A DNA stretch of 64,000 nucleotides from Gammaproteobacteria bacterium UBA2679 (GTDB lineage Bacteria > Pseudomonadota > Gammaproteobacteria > Pseudomonadales > Oleiphilaceae), in the NCBI GenBank assembly GCA_002354735.1, contig DEMD01000002.1, positions 1 through 64,000 of the forward strand. The letters are read 5' to 3'. Made by a program: the position numbers and the translations under genes. How positions within the stretch are numbered: the first letter of the stretch is position 1; every line of letters starts with the position of its first letter. Under the pieces are notes generated by a model, which worked only from the letters and a program-made list of their open reading frames with translations, searched no databases and had not been told where the DNA came from. Positions 9,195 to 19,424 of this stretch are shown here, piece by piece.

Positions 9195-11432
9195 ATGACA
9201 GGTTCCGTGAACACAATTCACTACACCAAGACCGATGAAGCCCCAATGCTGGCAACCTATTCGTTGCTGCCAGTTATCAGGGCATTTACCGCGCCCGCCG
9301 GCGTACAGATCGAGTTGAGCGATATATCGCTCGGCGCCCGTATACTGGCTACCTTTTCAGATTACCTCGAAGAAGACCAGCGCGTACCTGATGCCCTGGC
9401 CGAGCTGGGCGAACTAACGCTCAAACCTGAGGCGAACATAGTCAAGCTGCCGAATGTCTCGGCCTCAATCCCCCAGCTCCGCACGGCTATCGCCGAGTTA
9501 CAGGCGAAGGGCTACAAGATCCCCGATTTCCCTGATGAGGCCGACGATGACGCCAGCCGGGAAATCCGTCAGCGCTATGGCAAGGTGCTCGGCAGCTCGG
9601 TGAATCCGGTGCTGAGAGAAGGAAATTCCGACCGACGCGCACCGACTTCAGTGAAGAACTACGCTCGCAAGTTTCCTCACTCAATGGGTCAGTGGAGCAT
9701 GGCGTCGCAGACCCACGTTGCACACATGCGTAAAGGTGACTTCTATTCAAGCGAGAAGTCAGTGGTCATGGAGCAGGATGACGTGCTGCGAATCGAGCTG
9801 GTCAAGCCTGACGGCCAGGTCGATGTGCTCAAGGCAGAAACGCCAGTCCTCGCAGGTGAAGTCGTGGACGCCATGTTCATGAGCGTGAAAGCCCTGCGCA
9901 AGTTCTTCGAAGAACAGATGGAAGATGCCAAGCAGACCAACCTGCTGTTCTCGCTGCATGTAAAAGCCACCATGATGAAGGTCTCGCATCCCATCGTGTT
10001 TGGCCACGCGGTTACCGTCTATTTCAAGGAGCTTTTCCAGAAGTATGGCGAACTCTTCGATCAGCTCGGCGTGAACCCGAACAACGGGCTTGCGAACGTG
10101 CATCAGAAGATCGAAGCCCTGCCGTATTCCATGCGCTCGGAAGTCGAGACCAAGATTCGCAAGTGCTATCGCGACCGGCCCGAAATTGCCATGGTTGATT
10201 CGGATAAAGGCGTCTCCAACCTGCATGTGCCAAGCGACGTTATCGTTGACGCCTCCATGCCCGCCATGATCCGCAGCTCAGGCAAGATGTGGGGCGCAGA
10301 CGGCAAGCTGAAAGACACCAAGGCCGTGATCCCTGAAAGTACCTATGCACGCATCTATCAGGAGGTGATCAACTTCTGCAAGACCAACGGCGCCTTCGAC
10401 CCGACCACCATGGGTACCGTTCCCAATGTCGGATTGATGGCGCAGCAGGCAGAAGAATACGGTTCGCACGACAAGACTTTTGAGCTCAAGAGCGATGGTG
10501 TCGTTCGTGTGGTCGATCGGAAAGGCACCGTGCTGATGGAGCACGAGGTCGAAAAAGGCGATATCTGGCGCATGTGTCAGACCAAGGACGAGCCGATTCG
10601 CGATTGGGTCAAACTCGCCGTGAATCGCGCCAAGCTCTCGGGCATGCCCGCAGTGTTCTGGCTCGATCCCAAGCGGGCTCACGATCGTCAGCTGCAGGCC
10701 AAGGTCGAGCGCTATCTGCAGGAACTGGATCTGACTGGCGCTGACATCACGATTCGCTCGCCAGTAGCGGCCATCCGTCTGACCATGGAACGCCTGATCA
10801 TGGGCCAGGATACGATCTCGGTCACTGGCAACGTATTGCGTGACTATCTCACCGATCTGTTCCCGATCCTCGAACTCGGCACCAGCGCCAAGATGCTATC
10901 GATCGTGCCGCTGATGAAGGGCGGCGGGCTGTTCGAAACCGGCGCTGGCGGCTCTGCACCCAAGCATGTGCAGCAATTCACTGAAGAGGGCCACCTGCGC
11001 TGGGATTCACTCGGTGAGTTCCTGGCGCTGGCGGTGTCGCTTGAAGATCTCGGTCAGAAAACGGGTAACAGACAGATCGAGATCCTGGCGAAGACACTGG
11101 ATCAGGCCACCGGCAAGCATCTGGAGCTGGACCGGGCGCCACGGCGCATGCCAGGCGAGCTGGATAACCGCGGCAGTCATTTCTATCTGACACTCTACTG
11201 GGCCGAGGCGCTTGCAGCACAAACTGAAGACAAGGACCTGGCAGAACGATTCAAGCCAATTGCCAAAGCGCTTTCAGAGCAGGAGGAGAAGATTCTTCAG
11301 GAGCTGAAGGACGCGCAGGGACAGCGAGTAGATATCGGTGGATATTACCTGCCCGACGAAACGCTGGTGGCGAAGGCCATGCGGCCGAGTCAGACCTTCA
11401 ACGCTGTGCTGGAGAAACTGACTGGGGCCTGA
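9195..11432 (+). CDS. icd: Monomeric NADP-dependent isocitrate dehydrogenase
   Basis: A 745-residue protein, the normal size of the monomeric (IDH-II/Icd2) NADP-dependent isocitrate dehydrogenase that converts isocitrate to 2-oxoglutarate and CO2. Family segments are visible throughout: the N-terminal YTKTDEAP, the substrate-binding GNSDRRAP, the central [11 protein letters not shown], and [19 protein letters not shown] 9195 is preferred over an in-frame GTG at 9153 because AGGCGAAG lies just upstream and the family normally begins near TKTDEAP. It stands alone between the response regulator and the convergent mrp operon. A second, unrelated IDH lies at 35993-37732. Confidence 0.96.
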   Translation: MTGSVNTIHYTKTDEAPMLATYSLLPVIRAFTAPAGVQIELSDISLGARILATFSDYLEEDQRVPDALAELGELTLKPEANIVKLPNVSASIPQLRTAIAELQAKGYKIPDFPDEADDDASREIRQRYGKVLGSSVNPVLREGNSDRRAPTSVKNYARKFPHSMGQWSMASQTHVAHMRKGDFYSSEKSVVMEQDDVLRIELVKPDGQVDVLKAETPVLAGEVVDAMFMSVKALRKFFEEQMEDAKQTNLLFSLHVKATMMKVSHPIVFGHAVTVYFKELFQKYGELFDQLGVNPNNGLANVHQKIEALPYSMRSEVETKIRKCYRDRPEIAMVDSDKGVSNLHVPSDVIVDASMPAMIRSSGKMWGADGKLKDTKAVIPESTYARIYQEVINFCKTNGAFDPTTMGTVPNVGLMAQQAEEYGSHDKTFELKSDGVVRVVDRKGTVLMEHEVEKGDIWRMCQTKDEPIRDWVKLAVNRAKLSGMPAVFWLDPKRAHDRQLQAKVERYLQELDLTGADITIRSPVAAIRLTMERLIMGQDTISVTGNVLRDYLTDLFPILELGTSAKMLSIVPLMKGGGLFETGAGGSAPKHVQQFTEEGHLRWDSLGEFLALAVSLEDLGQKTGNRQIEILAKTLDQATGKHLELDRAPRRMPGELDNRGSHFYLTLYWAEALAAQTEDKDLAERFKPIAKALSEQEEKILQELKDAQGQRVDIGGYYLPDETLVAKAMRPSQTFNAVLEKLTGA

Positions 11433-11453
11433 TCGGCCTACAGTCTTTGCTCA

Positions 11454-11479
11454 ACGCTGACAGCGCCTGCTGTCAGCGT
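11454..11479. terminator. Intergenic hairpin between convergent icd and mrpG
   Basis: A perfect 11-bp inverted repeat, ACGCTGACAGC (11454-11464) with GCTGTCAGCGT (11469-11479), around a 4-base loop. It lies 22 bp past the icd stop and 40 bp past the mrpG stop. Neither strand has a clear T-run, so it may be a bidirectional transcript end or mRNA stabiliser rather than a classical terminator. Confidence 0.5.
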
Positions 11480-11519
11480 CCACTCTAACCCGCCCGCCAA
11501 ACACCCTTCCAAAGAAGTA

Positions 11520-11867
11520 TCAGCTATCGCGGTTCCGTTTCAGCGTGTCCTCACCCTGAGTGGGCTTCATGACGTCGAGATGATGATGCAACGCCGTTTT
11601 CGCCAGCATATGTGCGGTAATCGGCGCAGTGATGAACAGGAACAGCGTGATCAATAGCTCATGCACACTCAGACTACCCGACTGAGCGGTGAAATGGATG
11701 GTCGAGGCGATCAGCATCGCGCCGATACCCAGCGTAGTGGCCTTGGTTGGACCATGGAGCCGGGTAAAGAAGTCCGGCAACCTGATCAGGCCCACAGATC
11801 CGATGAGGGCGAAAACGGCGCCTATCAGGATGAAGACGGCCACGATAATCTGCAGTGTTCCACTCAT
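11520..11867 (-). CDS. mrpG: Na+/H+ antiporter subunit MrpG (MnhG/PhaG)
   Basis: A 115-residue membrane protein with three hydrophobic helices and the family signature GSVGLIRLPDFFTRLHGPTK (about 25-45). It is the last subunit of the Mrp multi-subunit cation/proton antiporter. ATG 11867 is chosen because GGTGG lies just upstream; an in-frame GTG at 11876 is possible. It follows mrpF within about 10 bp. The hydrophilic tail after the third helix is typical. Confidence 0.93.
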   Translation of the reverse strand: MSGTLQIIVAVFILIGAVFALIGSVGLIRLPDFFTRLHGPTKATTLGIGAMLIASTIHFTAQSGSLSVHELLITLFLFITAPITAHMLAKTALHHHLDVMKPTQGEDTLKRNRDS

Positions 11868-11877
11868 TTCAACCACC

Positions 11878-12147
11878 CTATTCGATGATGTCGCCGCGCA
11901 AGAGGTACTTGCACACAGCGATGGTACTCACGAATCCCAACATGGCAATCAATAGCGCCGCCTCGAAAAATAACGGCGTATCCTGCCAGATCCCATACAG
12001 CAGGATAAGTGCAATGCTATTGATATACATGGTATCCAGCGCCAGTATTCTGTCGGACGGATCCGGACCGATGATCAGACGCCAGAGATTCAGCAGAAGC
12101 GCAAGGCACAGCAGCGCGAAGGCAGCGGTGATTATCCAGTTCAACAT
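11878..12147 (-). CDS. mrpF: Na+/H+ antiporter subunit MrpF (MnhF/PhaF)
   Basis: An 89-residue protein with three transmembrane helices, the usual size of MrpF. The RLIIGPDPSDRILALDTM segment after the first helix is the family hallmark. Its start lies within the end of mrpE (7-bp overlap), and mrpG follows directly, so translation of the E-F-G genes is tightly coupled. Confidence 0.94.
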   Translation of the reverse strand: MLNWIITAAFALLCLALLLNLWRLIIGPDPSDRILALDTMYINSIALILLYGIWQDTPLFFEAALLIAMLGFVSTIAVCKYLLRGDIIE

Positions 12148-12638
12148 CCAAAGATCTCCTGTAGCGGCGCCTCATAGCGCTGCCTGATCTGCTCGATGGC
12201 AGCCGGCACATCATCGACATGCAGACCATGAACCAGCAGTCGGCTCCTATCACCGGACAGTTGTGCGCTCACCGTGCCCGGCGTCAGCGAGATAGTGCTG
12301 GCAAGAATGGTAATGGGGAAGTCGCCTTTGATCGCCAACGGGTATTCAAAGAATGCCGGACGCAGCGCCTTACTCGGCCCGAGTATCCGTCGTGCCACCT
12401 CGAGATTGGCTATGATGATGTCGAACACGAGTATGACAATAAACTTCACCATCAACAGCGGCTTCTTCACGTCTGCCTGCGGATCCCAGAAATGATAGGT
12501 TAACCGGGGGATGCCAATGGCCAGGATCAGGCCGAGCAGGACGTGCCCAAATGCGACGGTGTTATTCAGCAACAGCCAGACTGTCCAGAGCAACAGGCTT
12601 AGCATTGGACGGGGAACGATCGTTCTAAACAGACTCAT
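12141..12638 (-). CDS. mrpE: Na+/H+ antiporter subunit MrpE (MnhE/PhaE)
   Basis: A 165-residue protein with two N-terminal helices and a cytoplasmic domain ending in VHGLHVDD. The LTPGTVSAQL segment is typical of MrpE. The frame stays open for about 95 codons upstream, but ATG 12638 is the right start: it overlaps the mrpD stop as ATGA, is preceded by AGGAGG inside mrpD, and gives the standard family length. The extra upstream frame is antisense-like noise within mrpD. Confidence 0.94.
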   Translation of the reverse strand: MSLFRTIVPRPMLSLLLWTVWLLLNNTVAFGHVLLGLILAIGIPRLTYHFWDPQADVKKPLLMVKFIVILVFDIIIANLEVARRILGPSKALRPAFFEYPLAIKGDFPITILASTISLTPGTVSAQLSGDRSRLLVHGLHVDDVPAAIEQIRQRYEAPLQEIFGC

Positions 12639-14161
12639 GGCCGAACACCTCCTGCCGCAGAAACACCTGGCAGGATTTGTCGAACGAGGTCCCCCGGTGC
12701 GTGCAGCTGCGCTGCAGTGGCTGCAGTATATTCCGCGACCGACCCGCCAAAAATGGCCAGGAGCGGGGCCGCTGATAGCAGTAAGAGCGTAGCCACCACC
12801 TTGCCTGGTGCCGCCGGCTCCGCCTTGGTGGCGCCTTTGCTTACTCGCCAGAATACGGTGGTCCCGGTTCTGGACAGAGCGATCAGTACCATCAGACTCG
12901 ATAGCAGCAGCGGCGGCCAGAGCCACAGCTTGTCAGTAACGCCCATTGTCGCCTTTAGCAGCAACGCCTTGCCGATGAATCCTGAGAAAGGTGGCATGCC
13001 GACGATGGCTATCGCGCCGAGGAAAAACATGCCCCCGAGCAGTAGCGGCTGCGCCAGCGGATGGGTTCCGACGATACGATCACCCGCCTGCCCCCGCTGT
13101 CTGGCAATGAGGTCGACAAGCAGGAAGAGCCCTGCACTTACCATGGTGGTATGGATCAGGTAATACAGCAGTGCGGCCGTTGCGTCTTCGGAGTTCAGCG
13201 CCATGGCGCCAAGCAAGGTGCCGATGGAAACCACTACCAGATACGCAATTTGTGTACGCATATCCTGCGCCGCCATGACGCCGACTGCGCCCGCAAATAT
13301 CGTAATCACCGCAGCCGGCCACAGCCAGAAAATTGCCAGGTTGCTGAGCGCACCTGCATCTTCACCGAATACCAAGGTGAAGACCCGTAGCATCGAATAG
13401 ATGCCCACTTTGGTCATGATGGCGAAAAGGGCTGCTACCGGGGCAACCGCAGCTGCGTAAGTGCGAGGCAGCCAGAAATATAATGGAAAAGCGGCAGCCT
13501 TCAGGCCAAATACCACCAGCAATAACAATGCACCCGCCTCTACCAGGGATTGATCCTCAGCGGGCACTGTCGCCACCTTGCTGGCCATATCGGCCATGTT
13601 CAGGGTGCCGAGCGTGCCATAGAGAATACCGAGTGCGAAGAGGAACAGACTGGAGCCAACGAGGTTTAGAATGACATAGTGCACATTGGCCCTTGTCTTC
13701 TGTTTCCCACCGCCATGAATAACCAATGCGTATGAGGCGATAAGCAGTATTTCGAAGAACACGAAAAGGTTGAACAGGTCCCCAGTGAGGAAGGCGCCGT
13801 TGAGTCCCATCAGCTGGAACTGCATGAGCACGTGGAAGAAACTGCCGGTCGTATCATCGCTATGGCAGGCATAGAGAATCGCAGAAAAGCCCAGGAGACT
13901 GGTCAATACAAGCATCAGCGCACTGAGCCGGTCGAGCACCAGGATGATGCCGTAGGGCGGTTGCCAATCGCCTAGCGCATAAATGGTAATCTCGCCGGTT
14001 GATGCCTGAATCAGAAGCCAGATCGATATCATCAGCACCGATGCCGACGCGATCAGGGAAGCGCAACGCTGACGCCAGACCGACTTGTGCATCGCGGGCA
14101 AGATCAGGAGTATGCCGACGATGAGCGGAATCAGAATGGGTAATATTGCCCCATGTTGCAT
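12635..14161 (-). CDS. mrpD: Na+/H+ antiporter subunit MrpD (MnhD/PhaD)
   Basis: A 508-residue polytopic protein of about 14 helices related to complex I subunits NuoM/NuoN. The proton-conducting antiporter core is visible, including FFEILLIASYAL (the key glutamate in TM5) and the KAAAFPLYFWLP segment with the conserved lysine and proline of the broken helix. It overlaps mrpC by 1 bp and mrpE by 4 bp. With MrpA it forms the ion-translocating heart of the antiporter. Confidence 0.95.
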   Translation of the reverse strand: MQHGAILPILIPLIVGILLILPAMHKSVWRQRCASLIASASVLMISIWLLIQASTGEITIYALGDWQPPYGIILVLDRLSALMLVLTSLLGFSAILYACHSDDTTGSFFHVLMQFQLMGLNGAFLTGDLFNLFVFFEILLIASYALVIHGGGKQKTRANVHYVILNLVGSSLFLFALGILYGTLGTLNMADMASKVATVPAEDQSLVEAGALLLLVVFGLKAAAFPLYFWLPRTYAAAVAPVAALFAIMTKVGIYSMLRVFTLVFGEDAGALSNLAIFWLWPAAVITIFAGAVGVMAAQDMRTQIAYLVVVSIGTLLGAMALNSEDATAALLYYLIHTTMVSAGLFLLVDLIARQRGQAGDRIVGTHPLAQPLLLGGMFFLGAIAIVGMPPFSGFIGKALLLKATMGVTDKLWLWPPLLLSSLMVLIALSRTGTTVFWRVSKGATKAEPAAPGKVVATLLLLSAAPLLAIFGGSVAEYTAATAAQLHAPGDLVRQILPGVSAAGGVRP

Positions 14162-14505
14162 CAGTTCGGCTCCCCATGGCTCTGCTCTTCACGGCCATCG
14201 ACGTGGTCATTCCCCAGGTCGGCCCTCGCGCGCAACGCAAGGATGACCACAAAGGCGGTCATGGCAAAGCCGATCACTATGGCCGTCAACACCAGCGCCT
14301 GGGGCAGCGGATCAGCATAGATAGCTGACTGACCCACTACTGGCACCCCACCCTCTACCAGGCGACCCGAAGCGAACAGGAAGAGGTTGACCGCATATGC
14401 CAGCAAAGTCAGCCCCATCACGACAGGGAAGGTCCGACTCCGAAGCACGAGGAAAACACCGCAGGCTGTAAGCAGGCCCACACAGAATGCATACAACGCT
14501 TCCAT
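14161..14505 (-). CDS. mrpC: Na+/H+ antiporter subunit MrpC (MnhC/PhaC)
   Basis: A 114-residue, three-helix protein homologous to NuoK, containing the family stretch around ADPLPQALVLTAIVIGFA. Its start sits directly beside the mrpA stop codon, with AGGAG inside the end of mrpA. It is the normal size for MrpC. A hydrophilic C-terminal tail of about 25 residues is acidic and histidine-containing. Confidence 0.94.
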   Translation of the reverse strand: MEALYAFCVGLLTACGVFLVLRSRTFPVVMGLTLLAYAVNLFLFASGRLVEGGVPVVGQSAIYADPLPQALVLTAIVIGFAMTAFVVILALRARADLGNDHVDGREEQSHGEPN

Positions 14506-17337
14506 CTACCGCATCTCCTTTTTCAGCGTCGAGTGACGATCGTCGATCTGGTCTGGTGCCGCATCACGAAACGGCGTACTGAACTTACCCAGGTTCGCCA
14601 GTATCAACACCGTAGCACCCACCACTGTAAGGTAGACGCCGAGATCGAAGGCAATTGCACTGGCCAGTTCGAACTCGCCGACCAATGGCCACTCGAAATA
14701 GTCAAACCAGGATGTCAGGAAGGGCTTTCCAAAGAGCCAGCTGCCCATCCCGGTCAACGTGGCAATTAGCAGGCCGCAGGCAATCAGCGTCTGATAATTA
14801 AGCTTCAAGCGCCCCTTGATCCACTCTACGCCATGCGCGAGGTACTGCAGGATGATTGCGACAGAGGTGATCAATCCCGCTATGAATCCACCGCCCGGGA
14901 GATTATGCCCTCGCAGGAATATGAATACGGATACCAGCAGCGCCAGTGGCAACAGACTCTGCGCCACTGTGGCGAGTAATGGCGGATGCTTGTCCTTCGC
15001 CCAAGCCCGACCAAAGGCGTCGCGGGTGGGCAGAAACAGCTTCGCGTGCATGAGCAACTTGTAGATACCAAGAGCCGCTATACCCAGCACGGTAATCTCA
15101 CCCATGGTATCGAAGCCTCTGAAATCCACCAGTATGACATTGACCACGTTGGTTCCACCGCCGCCTGGCTTGCTCTCGGCAAGAAAGAAATCCGCAATGC
15201 TTGTTAGCGGCCGGGTCATGAGCGCGTAGCAGACGCCACCGATCATTGTTCCACTCAGCACGGCCAGCACGATATCCCGCAATACCCGCGACTGGGTTGA
15301 TTCACGAGGCATCTCCTGCGGCAGGAAAAATAGCGCAAGGATCAGCAGGATGATGGTGACAACTTCGACCGCTAACTGTGTCATTGCCAGATCCGGCGCA
15401 GAGAAGCGGGCGAAAACGATGGAGACAATCAGCCCCACGACCGACAGCATCAGCAACGCGACCAGCCGCTGGTTGTGCCACAGCACCGTCAGCAGGGTCG
15501 AGGCAGCCAGGAGTACTGCGGCAGTAATCGCGACGCCGTCGAGAGGCAGCATTTCGCGGCTGCCGGCTAGCGGCACCAGATTGATCAGCACAGAGCCCAT
15601 CATAATGAGCGTAGCCAGGAAGAGCAGCCCGAGGTACCGCTGCAATGAACCGTTTTCGAGGCCCAGCGTCAGGCGCTGACATAGTCTGACAAAACGCTGG
15701 ATTTCCCGCTCGACCACCAGATTGGCATCAGGCTCCCGGAAGCGCGCCTGAAAACGGAACAGTTGAGCGCGTGAGGCATATACTGCCAGGCCGCCCAGCA
15801 ATGCCACGGCGCTCATGAGCAGGGGCAGATTGAAGCCATGCCAGACGGCCAGACTGAACTGAGGCACCTCGGTACCTAATACCGAACTTGAAGCAGAGCG
15901 CAGAAGATCGTATACGGCAAGATCCGGAAAGACGCCGACCGCCAGACAGATGGCCACCAGGATCTCTATCGGCACCCGCATATACCGTGGGGGTTCGTGC
16001 GGCGTCTTGGGGAGATCAATCGGCTCGCCGTTGAAGAACACATCGTGAATGAATCGAAGCGAATAGGCGACTGAGAATATGGCCGCCACCGTTGCGAGTA
16101 CGGGAATGACCCAGGAGAAGGCACCGAACAGATCCTGCGCCAGCGTCTCTGCGAAAAACATTTCCTTCGAGAGAAAGCCGTTCAGCAATGGCACGCCAGC
16201 CATGGCCGACGCCGCCACCATGGCGAGCACCGCGGTGTACGGCATGTACTTGAGCATACCGTTGATCTTCCGCATGTCGCGTGTGCCGGTCTCATGATCG
16301 ACGATGCCGACGGCCATGAACAATGAGGCCTTGAAGGTTGCGTGATTGATGATGTGGAACACTGCGGCCACAGCGGCGAGCTGGGTACTGAGCCCGAACA
16401 GCAGTACGATAAGACCCAGGTGGCTGATGGTGGAATACGCCAGCAAGCCCTTCAGATCATGCTTGAAGAGGGCAAAATACGCGCCGAGCAGCAGGGTGCA
16501 CAGACCAGCCCCGCTCACCAGGACAACCCAGAGTTCGGTGCCGGAAAGCACCGGGAAGAACCTCGCCAGCAGGAATATACCGGCCTTCACCATTGTCGCG
16601 GAATGAAGATAGGCGCTCACCGGCGTCGGCGCTGCCATGGCGTGCGGGAGCCAGAAATGGAAGGGAAATTGAGCCGATTTGGTGAATGCGCCGAGCAGTA
16701 CCAGCACCAGCGCTGCCGAATACCATTCATGTTCACGAAGCAGATTACCGCTGTCCAGCACCACCTGAAGACTGTAGCTGCCGACCATCTCGCCAATAAG
16801 CAACAGTCCTGCCAGCAAGGCCAGCCCACCAGCACCGGTGACTGTGAGCGCCATCCGTGCGCCTTTTCGGCTTGAGGATCGCTGCCACCAGAAGCTGATC
16901 AGCAGGAATGAACTGATACTCGTGAGCTCCCAGAACATCCACAACTGTATGAGGTTGTCGGACAGCACGATACCGAGCATGGCGCCCATGAACAGCATCA
17001 GCATGCTGAAAAATCGTCCTAGCGAATCCTTTTCCGACAAGTAGTAACGTGCGTATAGGATGACGAGCAGGCCGATACCGAGAATCAGGATTGCAAATAG
17101 CAGCGCAAGCCCATCGAGTCTGAAGGCAAAGCTCAGCCCGAGCTGAGGCACCCATTGATAGCTTGTCTGAACCAATTCACCAGCGAAAACCGTCGGCAGA
17201 ATCCACAGCGTCACGGCCAGCGCAATGCCAGGGGCGACCGCAGTCATCCAGGCGCATGTCGTGCGCCCAAAGCGCTCGCCAAACAGTGGCACCAGTGCCC
17301 CCAGCCAGGGTAGCAAGGCGATAAAAAGGAGCTTCAT
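14506..17337 (-). CDS. mrpA: Na+/H+ antiporter fused subunit MrpA-MrpB
   Basis: A 943-residue protein, the first gene of the mrp operon. Residues about 1-760 are the NuoL-like MrpA part. It has [13 protein letters not shown] with the key glutamate, [28 protein letters not shown], and the MrpA C-terminal domain around 610-760. Residues about 790-930 match MrpB, including [14 protein letters not shown], so A and B are fused as in several Gram-negative Mrp/Pha systems. The complex exchanges Na+ (or K+) for protons and supports salt and alkali tolerance. The operon's promoter should lie in the gap to 17792. Confidence 0.96.
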   Translation of the reverse strand: MKLLFIALLPWLGALVPLFGERFGRTTCAWMTAVAPGIALAVTLWILPTVFAGELVQTSYQWVPQLGLSFAFRLDGLALLFAILILGIGLLVILYARYYLSEKDSLGRFFSMLMLFMGAMLGIVLSDNLIQLWMFWELTSISSFLLISFWWQRSSSRKGARMALTVTGAGGLALLAGLLLIGEMVGSYSLQVVLDSGNLLREHEWYSAALVLVLLGAFTKSAQFPFHFWLPHAMAAPTPVSAYLHSATMVKAGIFLLARFFPVLSGTELWVVLVSGAGLCTLLLGAYFALFKHDLKGLLAYSTISHLGLIVLLFGLSTQLAAVAAVFHIINHATFKASLFMAVGIVDHETGTRDMRKINGMLKYMPYTAVLAMVAASAMAGVPLLNGFLSKEMFFAETLAQDLFGAFSWVIPVLATVAAIFSVAYSLRFIHDVFFNGEPIDLPKTPHEPPRYMRVPIEILVAICLAVGVFPDLAVYDLLRSASSSVLGTEVPQFSLAVWHGFNLPLLMSAVALLGGLAVYASRAQLFRFQARFREPDANLVVEREIQRFVRLCQRLTLGLENGSLQRYLGLLFLATLIMMGSVLINLVPLAGSREMLPLDGVAITAAVLLAASTLLTVLWHNQRLVALLMLSVVGLIVSIVFARFSAPDLAMTQLAVEVVTIILLILALFFLPQEMPRESTQSRVLRDIVLAVLSGTMIGGVCYALMTRPLTSIADFFLAESKPGGGGTNVVNVILVDFRGFDTMGEITVLGIAALGIYKLLMHAKLFLPTRDAFGRAWAKDKHPPLLATVAQSLLPLALLVSVFIFLRGHNLPGGGFIAGLITSVAIILQYLAHGVEWIKGRLKLNYQTLIACGLLIATLTGMGSWLFGKPFLTSWFDYFEWPLVGEFELASAIAFDLGVYLTVVGATVLILANLGKFSTPFRDAAPDQIDDRHSTLKKEMR

Positions 17338-17792
17338 TCGATTTCCTGTCCGTTTCGCGACCCGATGATGATCAATTGAGCCAGATTATAGCTTCTCAGA
17401 GCGATTTCCGGACGCTCTGCCTAAACAATCAGAATTAAAGGGGTGACGGCGGGTCGGGAAAGAACGGATAACGTACGCTACCGGCTTTGCTATCAGGGTT
17501 TCTGGTGGCTGGTCGAGGGCGTCGCAATTCAGCTTCCTGTTCTGTACATCTTTGTATGTGCATCCAGCCAGCATCGATCAGATGAGAACTGGGCTTTGAT
17601 TGATAGGGCTATGATGTGCCGACAATTTTCATTATCTGGACTATAGGAGGAATGCTGCGCTGTAACAAGGGCGGGGCCAAATTCCCTCAAGGCGAGCGCA
17701 CCCGCCACTCAGCTCAGCCGACCCTGCCCCGCGATATTTGTTATCCTGCGCGGTTCAGTAGTCGTCCAACCAGCAGGAGATCTCCTACCCTC
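17338..17792. other. Gene-free divergent spacer between mrp and the Hsp70 gene
   Basis: A 455-bp intergenic stretch that must hold both divergent promoters. The Hsp70 frame stays open upstream to 17616, and an AGGAGG (17645-17650) lies one base before an in-frame ATG at 17652. That spacing is too short for good initiation, and the added residues resemble no part of the family. No RNA gene or convincing promoter pair was recognised. Confidence 0.4.
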
Positions 17793-19244
17793 ATGTACGC
17801 AGGTATAGATTTTGGCACTTCGAATTGCTCAATCGGCAAGTGGGAAAACGATGCCCCTCAACTGGTGCCGCTCGAAAATGGCAGCACTCGCCTCCCCTCA
17901 GCTATCTATACCTCGCGCACGCACGTAGCAGTCGGGCGCATAGACGAAGACGAGCTTGCCCTGAGAGTCAGTAGAGCCACCGCACTGAACCGACAGCAGT
18001 CCAGGGAAGCTGGCAGCGTGCGCGAGCTCACCGCCGCCGAAATCGAGAACATCGAACGAGGTCTCATGCGCCGCGAGCTGGAAGAGCGTGCCCAGAGGAA
18101 AAGTGAGTCAGAAACCATACGTTCGGCGCTATATGCCGATAGCGAAATCTTTTTTGGTGAAGCTGCCATCGAGCGGCATGCTGAAGATCCGCTGAGCGGC
18201 TACTTCATGAAGTCACCGAAATCATTTCTCGGCGCGGATCTGGAGACGCCACAGCTCGAGCTTTTCTCCGAAATCGTCACGCGCATGCTTTCCCATATCA
18301 AGACCACAGCCGAAGGTGAAGGTGAAGCTGATGATCAGATCACCAGCATCGTCCTGGGCCGGCCGGTTAATTTCCACGGCAACAAAGCGGATGGTAACGC
18401 TCAAGCGCTCAATCTGATGGAGCGGGCAGCTATTTCGGCTGGATTCGAGCAAATCGAGTTCCTGATGGAACCTGTAGCGGCTTCGCTCGACTATGAGCGG
18501 CAGCTACAGCAGGACACCATAGTTCTGGTGCTTGATATTGGTGGCGGCACCACGGACTGCTCGATGGTCGAAATTGGCCCAACTTTTAGGGGGCGCAGCG
18601 ACAGGTTGAGTTCAGTACTCGGTTATGCAGGTAATCGTGTCGGTGGGATCGATTTGGACATCAAGCTGGCGTTCGAGCGTCTCATGCCCTTATTTGGTCG
18701 GGGCACATCTCAACGAAGCGGCCTGCCCCTGCCAAACTCACTGTTCTGGAAACCCATAGCCGTCAACGACGTCAACTTACAGGCCGAGTTCGCGTCACGA
18801 CAGGAAGCTGCAAGCCTGCATAGCTTTCTAAGGGCGGCGGTCGACAAGCAGAAGTTCTCTCGTCTTATCACTTTGCAAGGAGAACGTCTGAGCCATCGAC
18901 TGAGCCGCAGCGCAGAAATGGCCAAGATTGCGCTGACGGACCAGGCGCGGGTAGACGTTTCACTGGACTATGTGGAGATGGATCTAGGTATCGATATCTC
19001 CCGTGATCAACTACGTGATGCCATCGAAAAGGAGCTCAAGCTCTTCATCTCGCTGATGAAAGAAGCCGAAGCACAAGCCGGTGTGAGGCCAGACGTGGTG
19101 TATGTCACCGGGGGTTCAGCCCGCTCGCCGGTCGTCGAGTCGTGGATACGTACTCACTATCCCGGTGTGGACATCGTCGTAGGTGACGCATTCGGTAGCG
19201 TGACCTCAGGACTGACTACCTGGGCGCACCAGATTTTTCGATGA
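17793..19244 (+). CDS. Hsp70-family chaperone-like ATPase (YegD type)
   Basis: A 483-residue protein that is all ATPase domain, lacking the DnaK substrate-binding half, as in E. coli YegD. Phosphate 1 motif GIDFGTSNCSIG is at residues 4-15, phosphate 2 VLDIGGGTTDCSM about 246-258, and the adenosine motif VTGGSARSP near 450. The start at ATG 17793 immediately precedes the nucleotide-binding fold and has AGGAG upstream (17775-17779). It is divergent from the mrp operon and monocistronic. Its clients are unknown, and YegD-like proteins are poorly characterised. Confidence 0.9.
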   Translation: MYAGIDFGTSNCSIGKWENDAPQLVPLENGSTRLPSAIYTSRTHVAVGRIDEDELALRVSRATALNRQQSREAGSVRELTAAEIENIERGLMRRELEERAQRKSESETIRSALYADSEIFFGEAAIERHAEDPLSGYFMKSPKSFLGADLETPQLELFSEIVTRMLSHIKTTAEGEGEADDQITSIVLGRPVNFHGNKADGNAQALNLMERAAISAGFEQIEFLMEPVAASLDYERQLQQDTIVLVLDIGGGTTDCSMVEIGPTFRGRSDRLSSVLGYAGNRVGGIDLDIKLAFERLMPLFGRGTSQRSGLPLPNSLFWKPIAVNDVNLQAEFASRQEAASLHSFLRAAVDKQKFSRLITLQGERLSHRLSRSAEMAKIALTDQARVDVSLDYVEMDLGIDISRDQLRDAIEKELKLFISLMKEAEAQAGVRPDVVYVTGGSARSPVVESWIRTHYPGVDIVVGDAFGSVTSGLTTWAHQIFR

Positions 19245-19424
19245 TCTAGGCTGCCAAGCCCAAATCAGCTCGAATCGATGCGATATGGCCGGATTTGATG
19301 ACACTTATGTTAAAGGGTTGTCAAAACGAGCAGCAGGCGATGGTTTAGAACATTACGAAACTTTATAGTTCACGTCCCCCGAGGAATTGTTTCTCGACCA
19401 TTTTCGGATAGACCCAGATCTACC

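Noticed and set aside
12639..12926. Extended N-terminus for MrpE
   Set aside because: The extra frame lies within mrpD and lacks homology; ATG 12638 with AGGAGG and the ATGA overlap is clearly the start.
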